Positions 16,457-25,348 of a stretch of 39,886 nt of DNA are shown here, one piece after another; position 1 is the stretch's first letter; every line of letters starts with the position of its first letter. Source of the stretch: Verrucomicrobiota bacterium (GTDB lineage: Bacteria; Verrucomicrobiota; Verrucomicrobiia; Chthoniobacterales; UBA10450); NCBI GenBank assembly GCA_003219415.1, contig QHOS01000028.1, positions 1 through 39,886 on the forward strand, written 5' to 3'. Below the pieces are notes generated by a model. The model had not been told where the DNA came from, searched no databases, and saw nothing but the letters and a program-made list of their open reading frames with translations. The position numbers and the translations under genes were made by a program.

Positions 16457-17383
16457 ATGCGAATCACATTGATACACAATCCGAAGGCTGGCGATGCAAA
16501 ACATGGCAAAAGGCAATTGATGGCCGCGCTAGCCAAAGCTGGACATCACGCCACTTATCAATCGACGAAAGAACCGGGCCTCAAGAAAGCTCTCAAGAAA
16601 CCGACCGACCTCGTGCTTGCCGCCGGCGGAGACGGGACTACCGCAAAGGTCGCGTCCCGGCTCGTCGACAGCGGCATTCCCTTAAGTGTGCTCCCGCTCG
16701 GCACGGCGAATAACCTTGCTCGTGCGCTCGGGTTCGTCGCTTCTCCCGAGGAAATTATTACGAGACTCGAAGGCGGAAGGAAACGGGCATTTGATGTCGG
16801 ATTTGCGTATGGGCCGTGGGGTGAACGCTACTTCTTTGAAGCGGCCGGCGGAGGCCTCCTTGCAGATTACGTTCAAGCTGCGAAAAAAGAGGAAAAAAAG
16901 AACAAAGCGATTAAGAAGCTTTCCAAAGAGCAAGAGATGGCTCGACACAGCGCGCTGTTGTGCCGAATGCTGCACGATTATCCGGCGCGTAAATGGAAGA
17001 TCGAGCTCGACGGAAAAGACATTTCCGGGCGCTACATTCTTTGGGAAGCAATGAATATTCATTCCGTCGGTCCTGCACTTTATTTGGCGCCACGCGCCGG
17101 CACCAGAGATGGACGATTCGATTTTGCGTGCGCACGCCCAGCCGATTCCGCGCTTCTGGCAAAACACTTCGAAGCACGCGTAGATGGGAAGAAGAGCAAT
17201 TCTCCGCTGCCCGCTCGAAAATTCCGCAAATTACGGGTTGTTTGGAAAGGACCAGCACTTCATTTGGACGACAAGCTTTGGCCCAAGAAGAAACAGAGCG
17301 GCAAATTTTCCAGTGAAATTGAAATCACTGTGAAACCGTCGGCGCTGATCATTCTGCAACCAGCGCCCGCCGTCAAAACCTAG
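16457..17383 (+). CDS. diacylglycerol kinase family lipid kinase (YegS-like)
   Basis: 308 residues from the ATG at 16457. The N-terminal MRITLIHNPKAG and the LVLAAGGDGTTAKVA block, with its GGDGT nucleotide-binding motif, identify the DAGK catalytic domain. LPLGTANNLARALG is the second conserved block. The C-terminal beta-sandwich half (about residues 125-300) is typical of YegS/DgkB-like enzymes. The substrate is probably diacylglycerol or another membrane lipid alcohol, phosphorylated at the cytoplasmic face; the sequence does not tell which. A Lys-rich insertion (about residues 137-160, KKEEKKNKAIKKLSKEQE) is unusual. The frame is also open to TTG at 16445. It converges with asnS. Confidence 0.88.
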   Translation: MRITLIHNPKAGDAKHGKRQLMAALAKAGHHATYQSTKEPGLKKALKKPTDLVLAAGGDGTTAKVASRLVDSGIPLSVLPLGTANNLARALGFVASPEEIITRLEGGRKRAFDVGFAYGPWGERYFFEAAGGGLLADYVQAAKKEEKKNKAIKKLSKEQEMARHSALLCRMLHDYPARKWKIELDGKDISGRYILWEAMNIHSVGPALYLAPRAGTRDGRFDFACARPADSALLAKHFEARVDGKKSNSPLPARKFRKLRVVWKGPALHLDDKLWPKKKQSGKFSSEIEITVKPSALIILQPAPAVKT

Positions 17384-17423
17384 AATGCCGGTGCTTCCCT
17401 TGGAAGAGGGGTTATTCTCATGC

Positions 17424-18818
17424 TCAGAATTCGGCGCTCCCAGGCGTTCGTGCGAAGGGAATTACGTCGCGGATGTTTGGTATGCCAGTGATGAACATCA
17501 GCATTCGCTCGAAGCCGAGGCCGAAGCCGGAGTGCGGAACGGTGCCGTAACGGCGAAGATCGAGATACCATTTGTAGTCGGCGGGGTCCATGTTGTGTCG
17601 GCGCATGTTTTCCTCCAGGATATCTAGCCGCTCTTCGCGCTGGCTGCCGCCGACGATTTCGCCAATTCCCGGCACGAGGAGGTCCATTGCGGTCACTGTC
17701 TTCCCGTCATCGTTCAAACGCATGTAGAACGGTTTGATTTCCTTTGGATAATTGAAAACAGTGACCGGGCACTGGAAATGTTTCTCCGTCAACCAGCGCT
17801 CGTGTTCTGATTGCAGATTCAATCCGTAATCAATCGGGAACTCGAATTTCTCTCCGCTCTTTTTTAGAAGCTCGACAGCTTCAGAATAGGTGATCCGCTG
17901 AAATGGGCGGTCTACCACGAAATCAAGTCGCGCAAGTAACTCTTTGTCTACGAACTTGCCGAAAAGTTCCATCTCATCCGGGCAATGTTCGGGCGCGTGT
18001 GCGACTAGATACTTAACAAACTCCTCGGCGAGGTCCATGTTGCCTTTCAGATCGCAAAACGCCATTTCCGGTTCGATCATCCAAAACTCGCTTGCGTGCC
18101 TGGAGGTGTTGGAGTTCTCAGCGCGAAAAGTCGGTCCAAAGGTGTAAACATTGGATAAGGCCAGCGCGAAGGCTTCCGCTTCGAGTTGGCCGCTTACGGT
18201 CAGATACGTCGGCCGTGCGAAAAAGTCTTTCGTATAGTCGATCTTGCCATCGGCCGCTCGCGGTATTTTCTCGGCGTCGAGCGTTGTGACTCGAAATAGT
18301 TCTCCAGCTCCTTCGCAATCGCTGCCGGTGATAATTGGCGTATGAACATAAACGAAACCGCGGTCCTGAAAAAACTGGTGAACTGCAAACGCGAGCCTGC
18401 TCCGCACGCGAAAGACACTACTGAAAAGATTTGAGCGAGGACGCAGATGAGCGATTTCGCGCAGAAATTCAGGCGTATGCCCCTTCTTTTGCAGCGGATA
18501 GGAATCATCGGTAGTTCCTACGATCTCGATTTTGTTCGCAACCAGCTCCCATTTTTGTCCTTTACCTTGCGACGGGACCAACGCGCCGGTCACGCTGATT
18601 GATGCCCCCGTTGCGAGCCGTTGAACCGCCGGATAATTCGGCAACGTGTTCTTCGCGATAATCTGAAGATTGCGCAGAGTGGAGCCGTCGTTCAGCTCGA
18701 TGAATGAGAAATCTTTGGAATCGCGTCGCGTCCGCACCCAGCCCTGCACTTGAAGCGAATCGATCGGTGCGGTGCCTTGCAAAGCATCCTTAATCGGAGT
18801 TGGAGAAGGCTGTGTCAT
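17424..18818 (-). CDS. asnS: asparaginyl-tRNA synthetase
   Basis: 464 residues, standard for class IIb AsnRS. Residues about 20-105 form the OB-fold anticodon-binding domain ([20 protein letters not shown]). The catalytic core then carries motif 2 as [21 protein letters not shown] and motif 3 as [15 protein letters not shown] near the C-terminus. The stretch [17 protein letters not shown] is characteristic of AsnRS rather than AspRS. It charges tRNA(Asn) directly, so GatCAB would not be needed for asparagine. The ATG is supported by the family N-terminus. It converges with the lipid kinase gene (40-bp gap). A degenerate repeat lies between it and speA. Confidence 0.97.
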   Translation of the reverse strand: MTQPSPTPIKDALQGTAPIDSLQVQGWVRTRRDSKDFSFIELNDGSTLRNLQIIAKNTLPNYPAVQRLATGASISVTGALVPSQGKGQKWELVANKIEIVGTTDDSYPLQKKGHTPEFLREIAHLRPRSNLFSSVFRVRSRLAFAVHQFFQDRGFVYVHTPIITGSDCEGAGELFRVTTLDAEKIPRAADGKIDYTKDFFARPTYLTVSGQLEAEAFALALSNVYTFGPTFRAENSNTSRHASEFWMIEPEMAFCDLKGNMDLAEEFVKYLVAHAPEHCPDEMELFGKFVDKELLARLDFVVDRPFQRITYSEAVELLKKSGEKFEFPIDYGLNLQSEHERWLTEKHFQCPVTVFNYPKEIKPFYMRLNDDGKTVTAMDLLVPGIGEIVGGSQREERLDILEENMRRHNMDPADYKWYLDLRRYGTVPHSGFGLGFERMLMFITGIPNIRDVIPFARTPGSAEF

Positions 18819-18839
18819 TTTACATCCAGATATTTATTG

Positions 18840-18942
18840 ATTCGTTCGTTTCCCGACTCTCTCGCCGCTACCCTCGCGGCGCAACCGTCCATGTCGCTCG
18901 TACTCTACTCGTTCCATTCCTACTTCGCGCGGAATGACAAGT
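18840..18942. repeat. possible remnant of TGTCATTC-type repeat
   Basis: Only the right end, CGCGCGGAATGACAA (about 18926-18940), clearly resembles the family, and the left half is poorly conserved. It lies in the 159-bp gap between speA and asnS. I would treat it as a decayed copy at most. Confidence 0.3.
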
Positions 18943-18977
18943 GAGACGGCGTACCTGGCGGAGTCGCCAGCTCGAGA

Positions 18978-20933
18978 TCAACTTAGCGGCAACCAACTAC
19001 CCGATTGCGGCGGCAGTTTGACGCCGTTAAGCGAGAGATAGGTGTACTCCTGCAAAAGCCGCTCGTAATCATCCAACAGTCTCATGGCATCGTTAGGCTT
19101 AAGGCGATCGGTTTTGATGGCGTCGTCGACCTGTGTCTTGAGCAGCCGCATCAACTCGACTTTGTCCCACTGCGTCATGGCTAGAACTTCGCCGATGGTA
19201 CTGCCACCGATCACTTCTTCGATGTACCAGCCGGACTCCTCATCGGGATCGAGAAAAATGTGCACCTCGGTTACTCGGCCAAACAAATTGTGCAGGTCAC
19301 CCATGATGTCCTGATACGCGCCGACCATAAACACACCGAGGTAATACATCTCGCCCGGCACAATGCGATGCAGCGGGATCGTATCACGCACATCCTGTAA
19401 ATCGGTGAATTTCGAGACTTTTCCGTCGGAATCGCACGTAATGTCGACGATCATTCCGTGACGATCGGGCGGCGTGTTAAGCCGATGGATCGGCATGATT
19501 GGAAACAATTGACCGAGCGCCCAGTGGTCGAGCAGGGATTGGAAAACCGAGAAATTGCAGATGTACTGGTCACCCAGGGTCGTTTCGAGCTGCTTGACTT
19601 CTTCCGGAATGAAACGCAAGCCGCGATGCATGTTCACGATCTGCTGTGCCAGCTGCCAATAGATGGTGTCGATCTTTGCTTTTGATTCGAGATCGAGCAG
19701 ACCAAGTTCGAATGTCTGTTGCGCTTCCTCCTTGATCTGCCGGATGTCGTGCAGGCTCTCAAGGCGATTGCCGCGCTTAAGCCGTTGTTTCACATCGAGG
19801 ATATCGCCCACCAGCTTGTGATCTTTGTCGCTGGCGGTGACCCGCAACTTCGGCGCCGTTTTCTCGATCGAACTAAACGCTTCCATCACCAGCACGGAGT
19901 GATGCGCTACGATCGCGCGACCCCCTTCACTCACAATCGCCGGATGCGAAACGCCTTCCGAATCACAAACATCCATGATATTCCACACGACGTCGTTGGC
20001 GTATTCCTGGAGAGAATAATTTGCCGAGCTATCGAAGTCGCTACGCGAGCCGTCGTAATCGACGCCAAGCCCGCCGCCGACATCCAAATATCCGAGTTGG
20101 TGTCCAAGCTTCGCAATCTTTGCATAATAACGGGCCGCTTCGCGGACCGCGCGCTTGATGATTGAAATATCCGGTACCTGCGAGCCAACGTGGAAGTGAA
20201 TCAATTTAAGGCAATGCCCCAGGCCTGCGGCCTTCAGCATTTCGCTCGCGGCGATGAGACTTGTGGTATCGAGACCGAACTTCGCGTTCTCGCCCCCGCT
20301 CGGCGCCCATTTGCCCGCGCCTTTGCTGTAAAGGCGGACGCGAATGCCGATGTGCGGTTCCACGCCGACTTCCTTTGCCGCGCGGATCGTTTGCTCAAGC
20401 TCTTCGAGTTTCTCGGCAACGATGACCACCTTTTTGCCGAGCTTGCAGCCAAGCAGCGCGATGCGGACGAAGGCCGCGTCTTTGTAGCCATTGCAAATGA
20501 TGAGACTTTCGGGGTCCTGGTGCATCGCCAGCGCAGCGACCAGTTCCGGCTTGCTTCCGGCTTCGAGACCGAAGTGAAATTGCTGACCGGCATCGACAAT
20601 TTCTTCGATAACTTCGCGCAATTGATTGACCTTGATCGGAAAAACGCCGCGATATTCATTTTTGTAGCCAAATTCCGTGATCGCGTTGTGGAATGCGCGA
20701 TTAACAGTTTCGACACGGTGGCGGAGCAGATCCTGAAATCGGATGACCAGCGGGAAACTTAAACCGCGATTGCGCCCTTCATTTACGACTTCCAGGATGT
20801 CGATGGTGCCACCGTTTTGCTGCAAAGGCTGCACAACGACGTTGCCGGTTGCGTTGACAGTAAAATATCCCCCTCCCCAACCGTCGACATTATAAGTCGC
20901 GATCGCTGCATCAACGTCCCATTCGTTTTTCAT
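18978..20933 (-). CDS. speA: biosynthetic arginine decarboxylase
   Basis: 651 residues from the ATG at 20933, matching the usual 630-660. Decarboxylates arginine to agmatine, the first step of a polyamine route. It has the PLP barrel fold (group IV decarboxylase): K101 in GVFPIKVNQLREVIEEIV is the probable PLP lysine, and the N-terminus contains the familiar YNVDGWGGGYFTVN. Other blocks are GLEAGSKPELVAALA, HFHVGSQVPDI, YLDVGGGLGVDYDGSRSD and VSEGGRAIVAHHSVLV. The frame remains open through an ATG at 21020, which would add 29 residues, and on to 21302 across the divergent gene. No good Shine-Dalgarno favours either ATG; family length favours 20933. Confidence 0.95.
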   Translation of the reverse strand: MKNEWDVDAAIATYNVDGWGGGYFTVNATGNVVVQPLQQNGGTIDILEVVNEGRNRGLSFPLVIRFQDLLRHRVETVNRAFHNAITEFGYKNEYRGVFPIKVNQLREVIEEIVDAGQQFHFGLEAGSKPELVAALAMHQDPESLIICNGYKDAAFVRIALLGCKLGKKVVIVAEKLEELEQTIRAAKEVGVEPHIGIRVRLYSKGAGKWAPSGGENAKFGLDTTSLIAASEMLKAAGLGHCLKLIHFHVGSQVPDISIIKRAVREAARYYAKIAKLGHQLGYLDVGGGLGVDYDGSRSDFDSSANYSLQEYANDVVWNIMDVCDSEGVSHPAIVSEGGRAIVAHHSVLVMEAFSSIEKTAPKLRVTASDKDHKLVGDILDVKQRLKRGNRLESLHDIRQIKEEAQQTFELGLLDLESKAKIDTIYWQLAQQIVNMHRGLRFIPEEVKQLETTLGDQYICNFSVFQSLLDHWALGQLFPIMPIHRLNTPPDRHGMIVDITCDSDGKVSKFTDLQDVRDTIPLHRIVPGEMYYLGVFMVGAYQDIMGDLHNLFGRVTEVHIFLDPDEESGWYIEEVIGGSTIGEVLAMTQWDKVELMRLLKTQVDDAIKTDRLKPNDAMRLLDDYERLLQEYTYLSLNGVKLPPQSGSWLPLS

Positions 20934-21113
20934 TTGGCCAAAGCGTGCGGGCGAAATGCCGCAAAACGCACAATGATTCAGCCCGCCTAACATGCAAGCG
21001 AGTAGGTCCAAAAATCTCATGCGACTCACATGTTCCCACGTATCGGATGAAACGAATGCGACGATGGGATGCACGTCGCTTGTTTTTCGTTTTCCTGCGG
21101 ATAACGTTCGCTG

Positions 21114-21584
21114 GTGAACAAAACGGTGATCGAAGTGCAGGTGCGCGCGGTTTTGCCGACAAGCGGCGGGTGTGCCGTGTTCCTCGGCAACAACGACAAA
21201 GTCTTCATCATTTATGTCGATCAAACCGTCGGCAGCGCGATTACGATGTTCATGCGCCAGATTACCAAGGAGCGCCCGCTCACTCACGATCTGATGGCGC
21301 ATTTACTGACTGCTCTGGGCGCAAAGGTCGAGCGAGTCATCATCAATGACCTAAAAAATGCCACCTACTACGCGCGAGTCATCATTCGCGTCCAAAATGA
21401 ATTACATCAGAAAAAGATCATCGAGCTCGACGGGCGCCCGAGTGACTGCATCGCGATGGCCACTCAGCAAAAGGCACCCATCTATGTGAGTCAGGACGTC
21501 TGGGACGAAGTGGACGATATGAGCGATGTCTTGCGCAAGATGGAGGAAGAAGGTCTGAAGCCGGATCCTGAGGCGGAAGAGTAA
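21114..21584 (+). CDS. bifunctional nuclease domain (BFN/DUF151) protein
   Basis: 156 residues covering a full BFN domain (about residues 5-135). Recognisable blocks are AVFLGNNDKVFIIYVDQTVG, RPLTHDLMAHLLTALGAKVE and IELDGRPSDCIAMATQ, with the conserved D of RPSD. The family includes proteins with proposed DNase/RNase activity; most bacterial members are uncharacterised. A short acidic tail follows. The start is GTG at 21114 with only a weak ribosome-binding site. It diverges from speA with 180 bp between them (less if SpeA starts at 21020) and converges with ptsI. Confidence 0.87.
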   Translation: MNKTVIEVQVRAVLPTSGGCAVFLGNNDKVFIIYVDQTVGSAITMFMRQITKERPLTHDLMAHLLTALGAKVERVIINDLKNATYYARVIIRVQNELHQKKIIELDGRPSDCIAMATQQKAPIYVSQDVWDEVDDMSDVLRKMEEEGLKPDPEAEE

Positions 21585-21595
21585 CGAGGGGCGAA

Positions 21596-21680
21596 AGACG
21601 TGATTCAAGATTTGTAATTCGTAATTTGAAAAGTGAAATTCGAGAACCGGATCACGAATCACCAGTTACCAATTACGGTT
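21596..21680. repeat. quasi-periodic word repeat between convergent genes
   Basis: The stretch holds GTAATTCGTAATTTG, then GAAATTCG, then ATCACGAATCAC and ACCAATTACGG. Short words of the AATTCGTA and GAATCAC kinds recur, and the ends are partly inverted (GTGATTC near 21600 versus GAATCAC near 21655). No ORF is present. Related words occur at 31808-31860. Confidence 0.45.
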
Positions 21681-23446
21681 CACCCCAGTAAATCGCCGTA
21701 ACGCTTGTCCGCTAATTCGAGGCACCGCGACAGAATCTCCGAGGAAGTATTCAGCTTGAGTGTTTCCTCGACCAGCTCGCGGCATTCAGGAATAGCCAGA
21801 CTTTGCACCGCGCGTTTCACTCGCGGAACCGACGTCGCCCCCGCGCTCAGTTCATCCATGCCAAGACCGAGCAAAAGCGGAACCAGCGCGACGTCTCCGG
21901 CCATTTCTCCGCAAACACCCACCCAGATGTGATGCGCATGCGCCGCCTCGGCGATCATTCTTAACAAACGCAGTATTGCCGGATGCGTAGGCTCATAAAG
22001 GTGCGCGATCTTTTCGTTCACTCGGTCGACTGCAAGCGTATACTGGATCAGATCGTTGGTTCCGATGCTGAAGAAATCGACCTCGGATGCGAGAACATTG
22101 GCGCAGAGGGCTGCGCTTGGGATTTCAATCATCGCGCCAACCTCGATCTCTTCGTCCAAAGGAACGCCCGACCGGCGCAACTCTTCATGGCACTCAGCGA
22201 GGACGGCCTTGGCACCTCGCAATTCCTCCAGACCCGAGATCATGGGAAACATGATTTTTATGTTCCCGACAGCGCTGGCACGGAGAATAGCGCGCAACTG
22301 CGTTTTAAAAATGTCTATGTTCTCGAGACAAAGACGAATAGCACGCCAGCCAAGGAAAGGATTTAACTCATCAGTGATATCTACCGTACCAGGAGCCAGT
22401 TTGTCGCCGCCTAGATCAAATGTTCGGATAATTAGCGGATCAGGCCGGACGCGCTCTGCTACTTTTCGATAGGTTTCGAATTGTTCGTCCTCTGTCGGCA
22501 GGGTAGTCCGATTCAAATAAAGGAATTCCGTGCGATAAAGTCCGATGCCCTCCGCGCCATTGGCCGCGACGGCCTCGACGTCTTCCGGGAGTTCAATGTT
22601 TGCGGAGAGCACAATGTGACGACCGTCGCGCGTGGTTGATCTTGTCGTACGCAGTTGTTTGAGTTGTGACACAACCCTGGCCCTTCTTGATTCAAGCTCT
22701 GCGTAGTGCGCGATCGTTTCCGGCGCCGGATTGACAATTAGCAGGCCATCACTCCCATCGACCAGCACGTGTTGGCCAGTCTCGAGCTTCGCGGTAATAT
22801 CGTGCAATCCGACGACCGCCGGGATGTTAAGAGAGCGCGCCAGAATCGCCGCGTGCGATGTGCGGCTACCCAGATCGGTCGCGATCCCGAGCACGTTTGC
22901 ACGGTTCATGCTTGCCGTGTCCGAAGGAGTAAGATTATGCGCAACGAGAATGTGCAACTCGCTCAGGGCAAGAAACGTCTTGGGAGCTTTGCCCTGCAGA
23001 TTGCGAATCACGCGCTTTGTCACGTCCTGAATATCCAGCGCACGTTCTCGAAGGTAGGGATCGTCGATCTTATTCAGAGTCTCAGCGTAACGCGTGGCAA
23101 CTTCCTGAAAGACCCACTCGACATTGCAAAGGTCGGTTTCCAGCTTCCGCAGCACTTCGTCGATCAGCGTCCGATCCTCGACGACAAGTAGATGCGCATC
23201 GAAAATGGCTGCGTCCTTTGCTCCGATGGATTCCGCAATGCGCTGCTGCATTTCCAGAATCTGCATGCGCGTTTGAATAAGCGCGGTCTCGAACCGTCCG
23301 ATCTCGTCCGGAATCTGGGAAGGCGCGATCCGGTACCGCGAGACGTCATCCAAGTCATCGCGCACGACATGGATCTTGCCGCAGGCCATTCCGGGCGAAA
23401 CGCCTGCTCCTTCAAACCGGATTTCCTGACGCTCGCCGCCGCTCAT
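21680..23446 (-). CDS. ptsI: PTS enzyme I (phosphoenolpyruvate-protein phosphotransferase)
   Basis: 588 residues, the standard size of EI. EI takes phosphate from PEP and passes it to HPr. The phosphorylated His is H198 in DLGSRTSHAAILARSL. The PEP-binding half has GIGLYRTEFLYLNR, the FPMISGLEELR block, EVGAMIEIPSAA, FSIGTNDLIQYTLAVDR and VCGEMAGD. Lacks any extra GAF domain, so it is the ordinary sugar-type EI rather than PtsP. ptsH and hprK lie upstream on the same strand (109 bp from ptsH). No EII gene is visible, so the relay here may mainly regulate. Confidence 0.97.
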   Translation of the reverse strand: MSGGERQEIRFEGAGVSPGMACGKIHVVRDDLDDVSRYRIAPSQIPDEIGRFETALIQTRMQILEMQQRIAESIGAKDAAIFDAHLLVVEDRTLIDEVLRKLETDLCNVEWVFQEVATRYAETLNKIDDPYLRERALDIQDVTKRVIRNLQGKAPKTFLALSELHILVAHNLTPSDTASMNRANVLGIATDLGSRTSHAAILARSLNIPAVVGLHDITAKLETGQHVLVDGSDGLLIVNPAPETIAHYAELESRRARVVSQLKQLRTTRSTTRDGRHIVLSANIELPEDVEAVAANGAEGIGLYRTEFLYLNRTTLPTEDEQFETYRKVAERVRPDPLIIRTFDLGGDKLAPGTVDITDELNPFLGWRAIRLCLENIDIFKTQLRAILRASAVGNIKIMFPMISGLEELRGAKAVLAECHEELRRSGVPLDEEIEVGAMIEIPSAALCANVLASEVDFFSIGTNDLIQYTLAVDRVNEKIAHLYEPTHPAILRLLRMIAEAAHAHHIWVGVCGEMAGDVALVPLLLGLGMDELSAGATSVPRVKRAVQSLAIPECRELVEETLKLNTSSEILSRCLELADKRYGDLLG

Positions 23447-23555
23447 GCACCTGCCAGACTAAAGCAGATGTCAAACAATGCGAGAGCCTCTTCGTGGACC
23501 TTAAGGAGGCAGCGCCGCCCCCGAGAGCTTTCGGGGTCGTCGCACCGCGACGCCC

Positions 23556-23867
23556 TTACTCCTCGTTAAAACCCGCCTTGATCAAGGCCTCGAGTTCTTC
23601 CATCGCCTTGTCGGCATCGGGGCCTTCGCAGCGGATGTGAAGCTTTGATCCCTGGCCGGCGGCCAACATCATCAAGCCCATGATACTCTTGCCATTTACT
23701 TCTTCCCCTTCCTTGGAAACCCAGATTTCCGAACGATGACGACTCGCAATCCGCACAAACATGGCCGCTGGCCGCGCGTGAAGCCCAAGCCGATTGGCAA
23801 TCGAAATGTCTTTTTCGACCTTCTGGGCAGCTGCGGCGCGGCCGGTTTTTCTATACAGCAAACCCAT
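23556..23867 (-). CDS. ptsH: HPr family phosphocarrier protein
   Basis: 103 residues, about 15 more than classical HPr at the N-terminus. The phosphoacceptor His is H30 in NRLGLHARPAAMFV. The regulatory Ser site is S61 in NGKSIMGLMMLAAG, the site phosphorylated by HPr kinase. The start overlaps the hprK stop by one base (TAATG), implying translational coupling, so the N-terminal extension is probably real. A short GC hairpin (CCCCGAGAG/CTTTCGGGG, about 23517-23536) lies between this gene and ptsI. Both His and Ser sites are kept, so it can serve both EI and HprK. Confidence 0.96.
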   Translation of the reverse strand: MGLLYRKTGRAAAAQKVEKDISIANRLGLHARPAAMFVRIASRHRSEIWVSKEGEEVNGKSIMGLMMLAAGQGSKLHIRCEGPDADKAMEELEALIKAGFNEE

Positions 23868-24895
23868 TACACTGCTCCCTTCCCTGCCACGCCAGAGCCT
23901 TGCGAAGGCGGGCGCTCCATCAAACTGAGCAGTCTAGCGTTAAAATCGACTGCACTGTTTTGGCCGAGACCCTTCAATTTTTCATCCATCGCCGCGACCT
24001 CGATCAGGCGCGCCATATCGCGACCGGGCCTTACCGGAATGGTCACATGCGGCACCGGAAGCCCCAGGATTTCATAGAATTCTCGATCCAGCCCGATCCG
24101 ATCGACCTCGTCCACGTCTTGCCAATCCTTCAGCGTGACCACGAGGTCGAGACGCTTCTCGATTCGAATGCTGCCAATGCCGAAAACCTTCGCCACATCA
24201 ATAATGCCAATGCCACGCACTTCCATGTGATTGCGAGTCAATTCGGGCGCTGTCGCCATGAGCTCGCGTCCTTCGAGCGAAGTGATCCGGGTCACGTCGT
24301 CGGCTACGAGGCTGTAACCGCGCTCGATCAACCCCAAGACGCATTCGCTCTTGCCGATTCCGCTGGCGCCGCGAATTAAAACGCCCACACCCAGGATGTC
24401 CACCATGCTGCCGAACTCGGTTACCGTCGGGGAAAAATCCATCTCTAGAGCAATTGTCGCCGCGTTAATGAACTTCATGGTAATCATCGGAGTGCGAAAC
24501 ACTGCGATTTTTGCCTCTGCGGTCACACCTAGCAACTCCGGCGCAAGACGAAACCCCCGCGACATGACCAGGCACGGAATTTTGCGCTGGCACAATCTTC
24601 GAAATCGTTTTACGCGCAACTTCGAAGGCAAACTTTTGAGATAGGAATGCTCGGCTGCACCCAGCACCTGCACACGTTTTTCAGCGAAATAAGTATAGAA
24701 GCCCGACAGAGCAAGGCCGGGGCGGTTGATAGTGGGCTCGCGAATTTTGCGATGAAACCCCACCTGCGGCCCCTCTAGTTTCATCTGCAGCTTTTCAGCG
24801 TGCGAGTTGTAAAAGCTGTCGACCGTAACAACCGGGACGCTTTTCTGTCGATCGCTTGGAGATGTGATCGTCTGGGTGCCGAGTTGTTCCGCCAT
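23867..24895 (-). CDS. hprK: HPr kinase/phosphorylase
   Basis: 342 residues. The C-terminal half carries the P-loop GASGIGKSE (G176 to S183) and the HPrK signature stretch MEVRGIGIIDVAKVFGIGSI. An N-terminal domain (about residues 15-145) matches the Hpr_kinase_N fold region. It phosphorylates HPr on Ser and removes that phosphate again, in the cytoplasm. An about 15-residue N-terminal lead is unusual but the start ATG is in place. It overlaps ptsH by one base. In Gram-negative bacteria with incomplete PTS, HprK is thought to have regulatory roles; that applies here by analogy. Confidence 0.96.
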   Translation of the reverse strand: MAEQLGTQTITSPSDRQKSVPVVTVDSFYNSHAEKLQMKLEGPQVGFHRKIREPTINRPGLALSGFYTYFAEKRVQVLGAAEHSYLKSLPSKLRVKRFRRLCQRKIPCLVMSRGFRLAPELLGVTAEAKIAVFRTPMITMKFINAATIALEMDFSPTVTEFGSMVDILGVGVLIRGASGIGKSECVLGLIERGYSLVADDVTRITSLEGRELMATAPELTRNHMEVRGIGIIDVAKVFGIGSIRIEKRLDLVVTLKDWQDVDEVDRIGLDREFYEILGLPVPHVTIPVRPGRDMARLIEVAAMDEKLKGLGQNSAVDFNARLLSLMERPPSQGSGVAGKGAV

Positions 24896-24997
24896 GAGGA
24901 TTAACTTCTAGCGTGGATACGGCGCGATTTCCAATATGCGTCGCAGCACAGACTCGCTGCTGCATGCAAAGATGCCAAGATCAGAGCGAACGCTCTA

Positions 24998-25339
24998 TTA
25001 GCGTTTCTCCTGACCTTGATAGCGGATCACTTTCGCCTTTTCGAGCGTGACGAGGCCGCCGCCCATCATTTCATCGAGCACTGGCAAGAATGCATTTACC
25101 TTTTCCTCAGTGTCCACGATTTCGATCACCATTGGAAGATCCATGGATAAGCGAAGGATCTTGGCAGTGTGCAGGTGACTTGATTTTCCAAAACCCATTG
25201 GTCCGCGCAACACGGTTGCGCCTGCCAGTTGCAGTTCGCGTGCTTTCAACACGATCGCCTCGTACAGCGGTCGGTGCTGATAACGATCACTTTCACCGAT
25301 AAAAATCCGCAGGAGGACAGCGTCTTCTGGAAGGTGCAT
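24998..25339 (-). CDS. DUF190 domain protein
   Basis: 113 residues, typical of DUF190 (PF02641): LLRIFIGESDRYQHRPLYEA at the start, GATVLRGPMGFG, then LPMVIEIVDTEEKVNAFLP. The fold is ferredoxin-like and resembles PII signal proteins; no activity is established. It starts 9 bp after the stop of fluC on the same strand, so it belongs to the fluoride-riboswitch operon. DUF190 genes are often beside crcB genes, which suggests a role linked to fluoride or its channel, by inference. The gap down to hprK (24896-24997) holds a small hairpin, AGAGCG-TTCG-CTCT, a possible weak terminator. Confidence 0.88.
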   Translation of the reverse strand: MHLPEDAVLLRIFIGESDRYQHRPLYEAIVLKARELQLAGATVLRGPMGFGKSSHLHTAKILRLSMDLPMVIEIVDTEEKVNAFLPVLDEMMGGGLVTLEKAKVIRYQGQEKR

Positions 25340-25348
25340 GGCTTGTTT

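Noticed and set aside
21596-21680. Possible CRISPR-like array
   Set aside because: Words of 7-11 nt without regular spacers or consistent repeat length, and no cas genes in the window.
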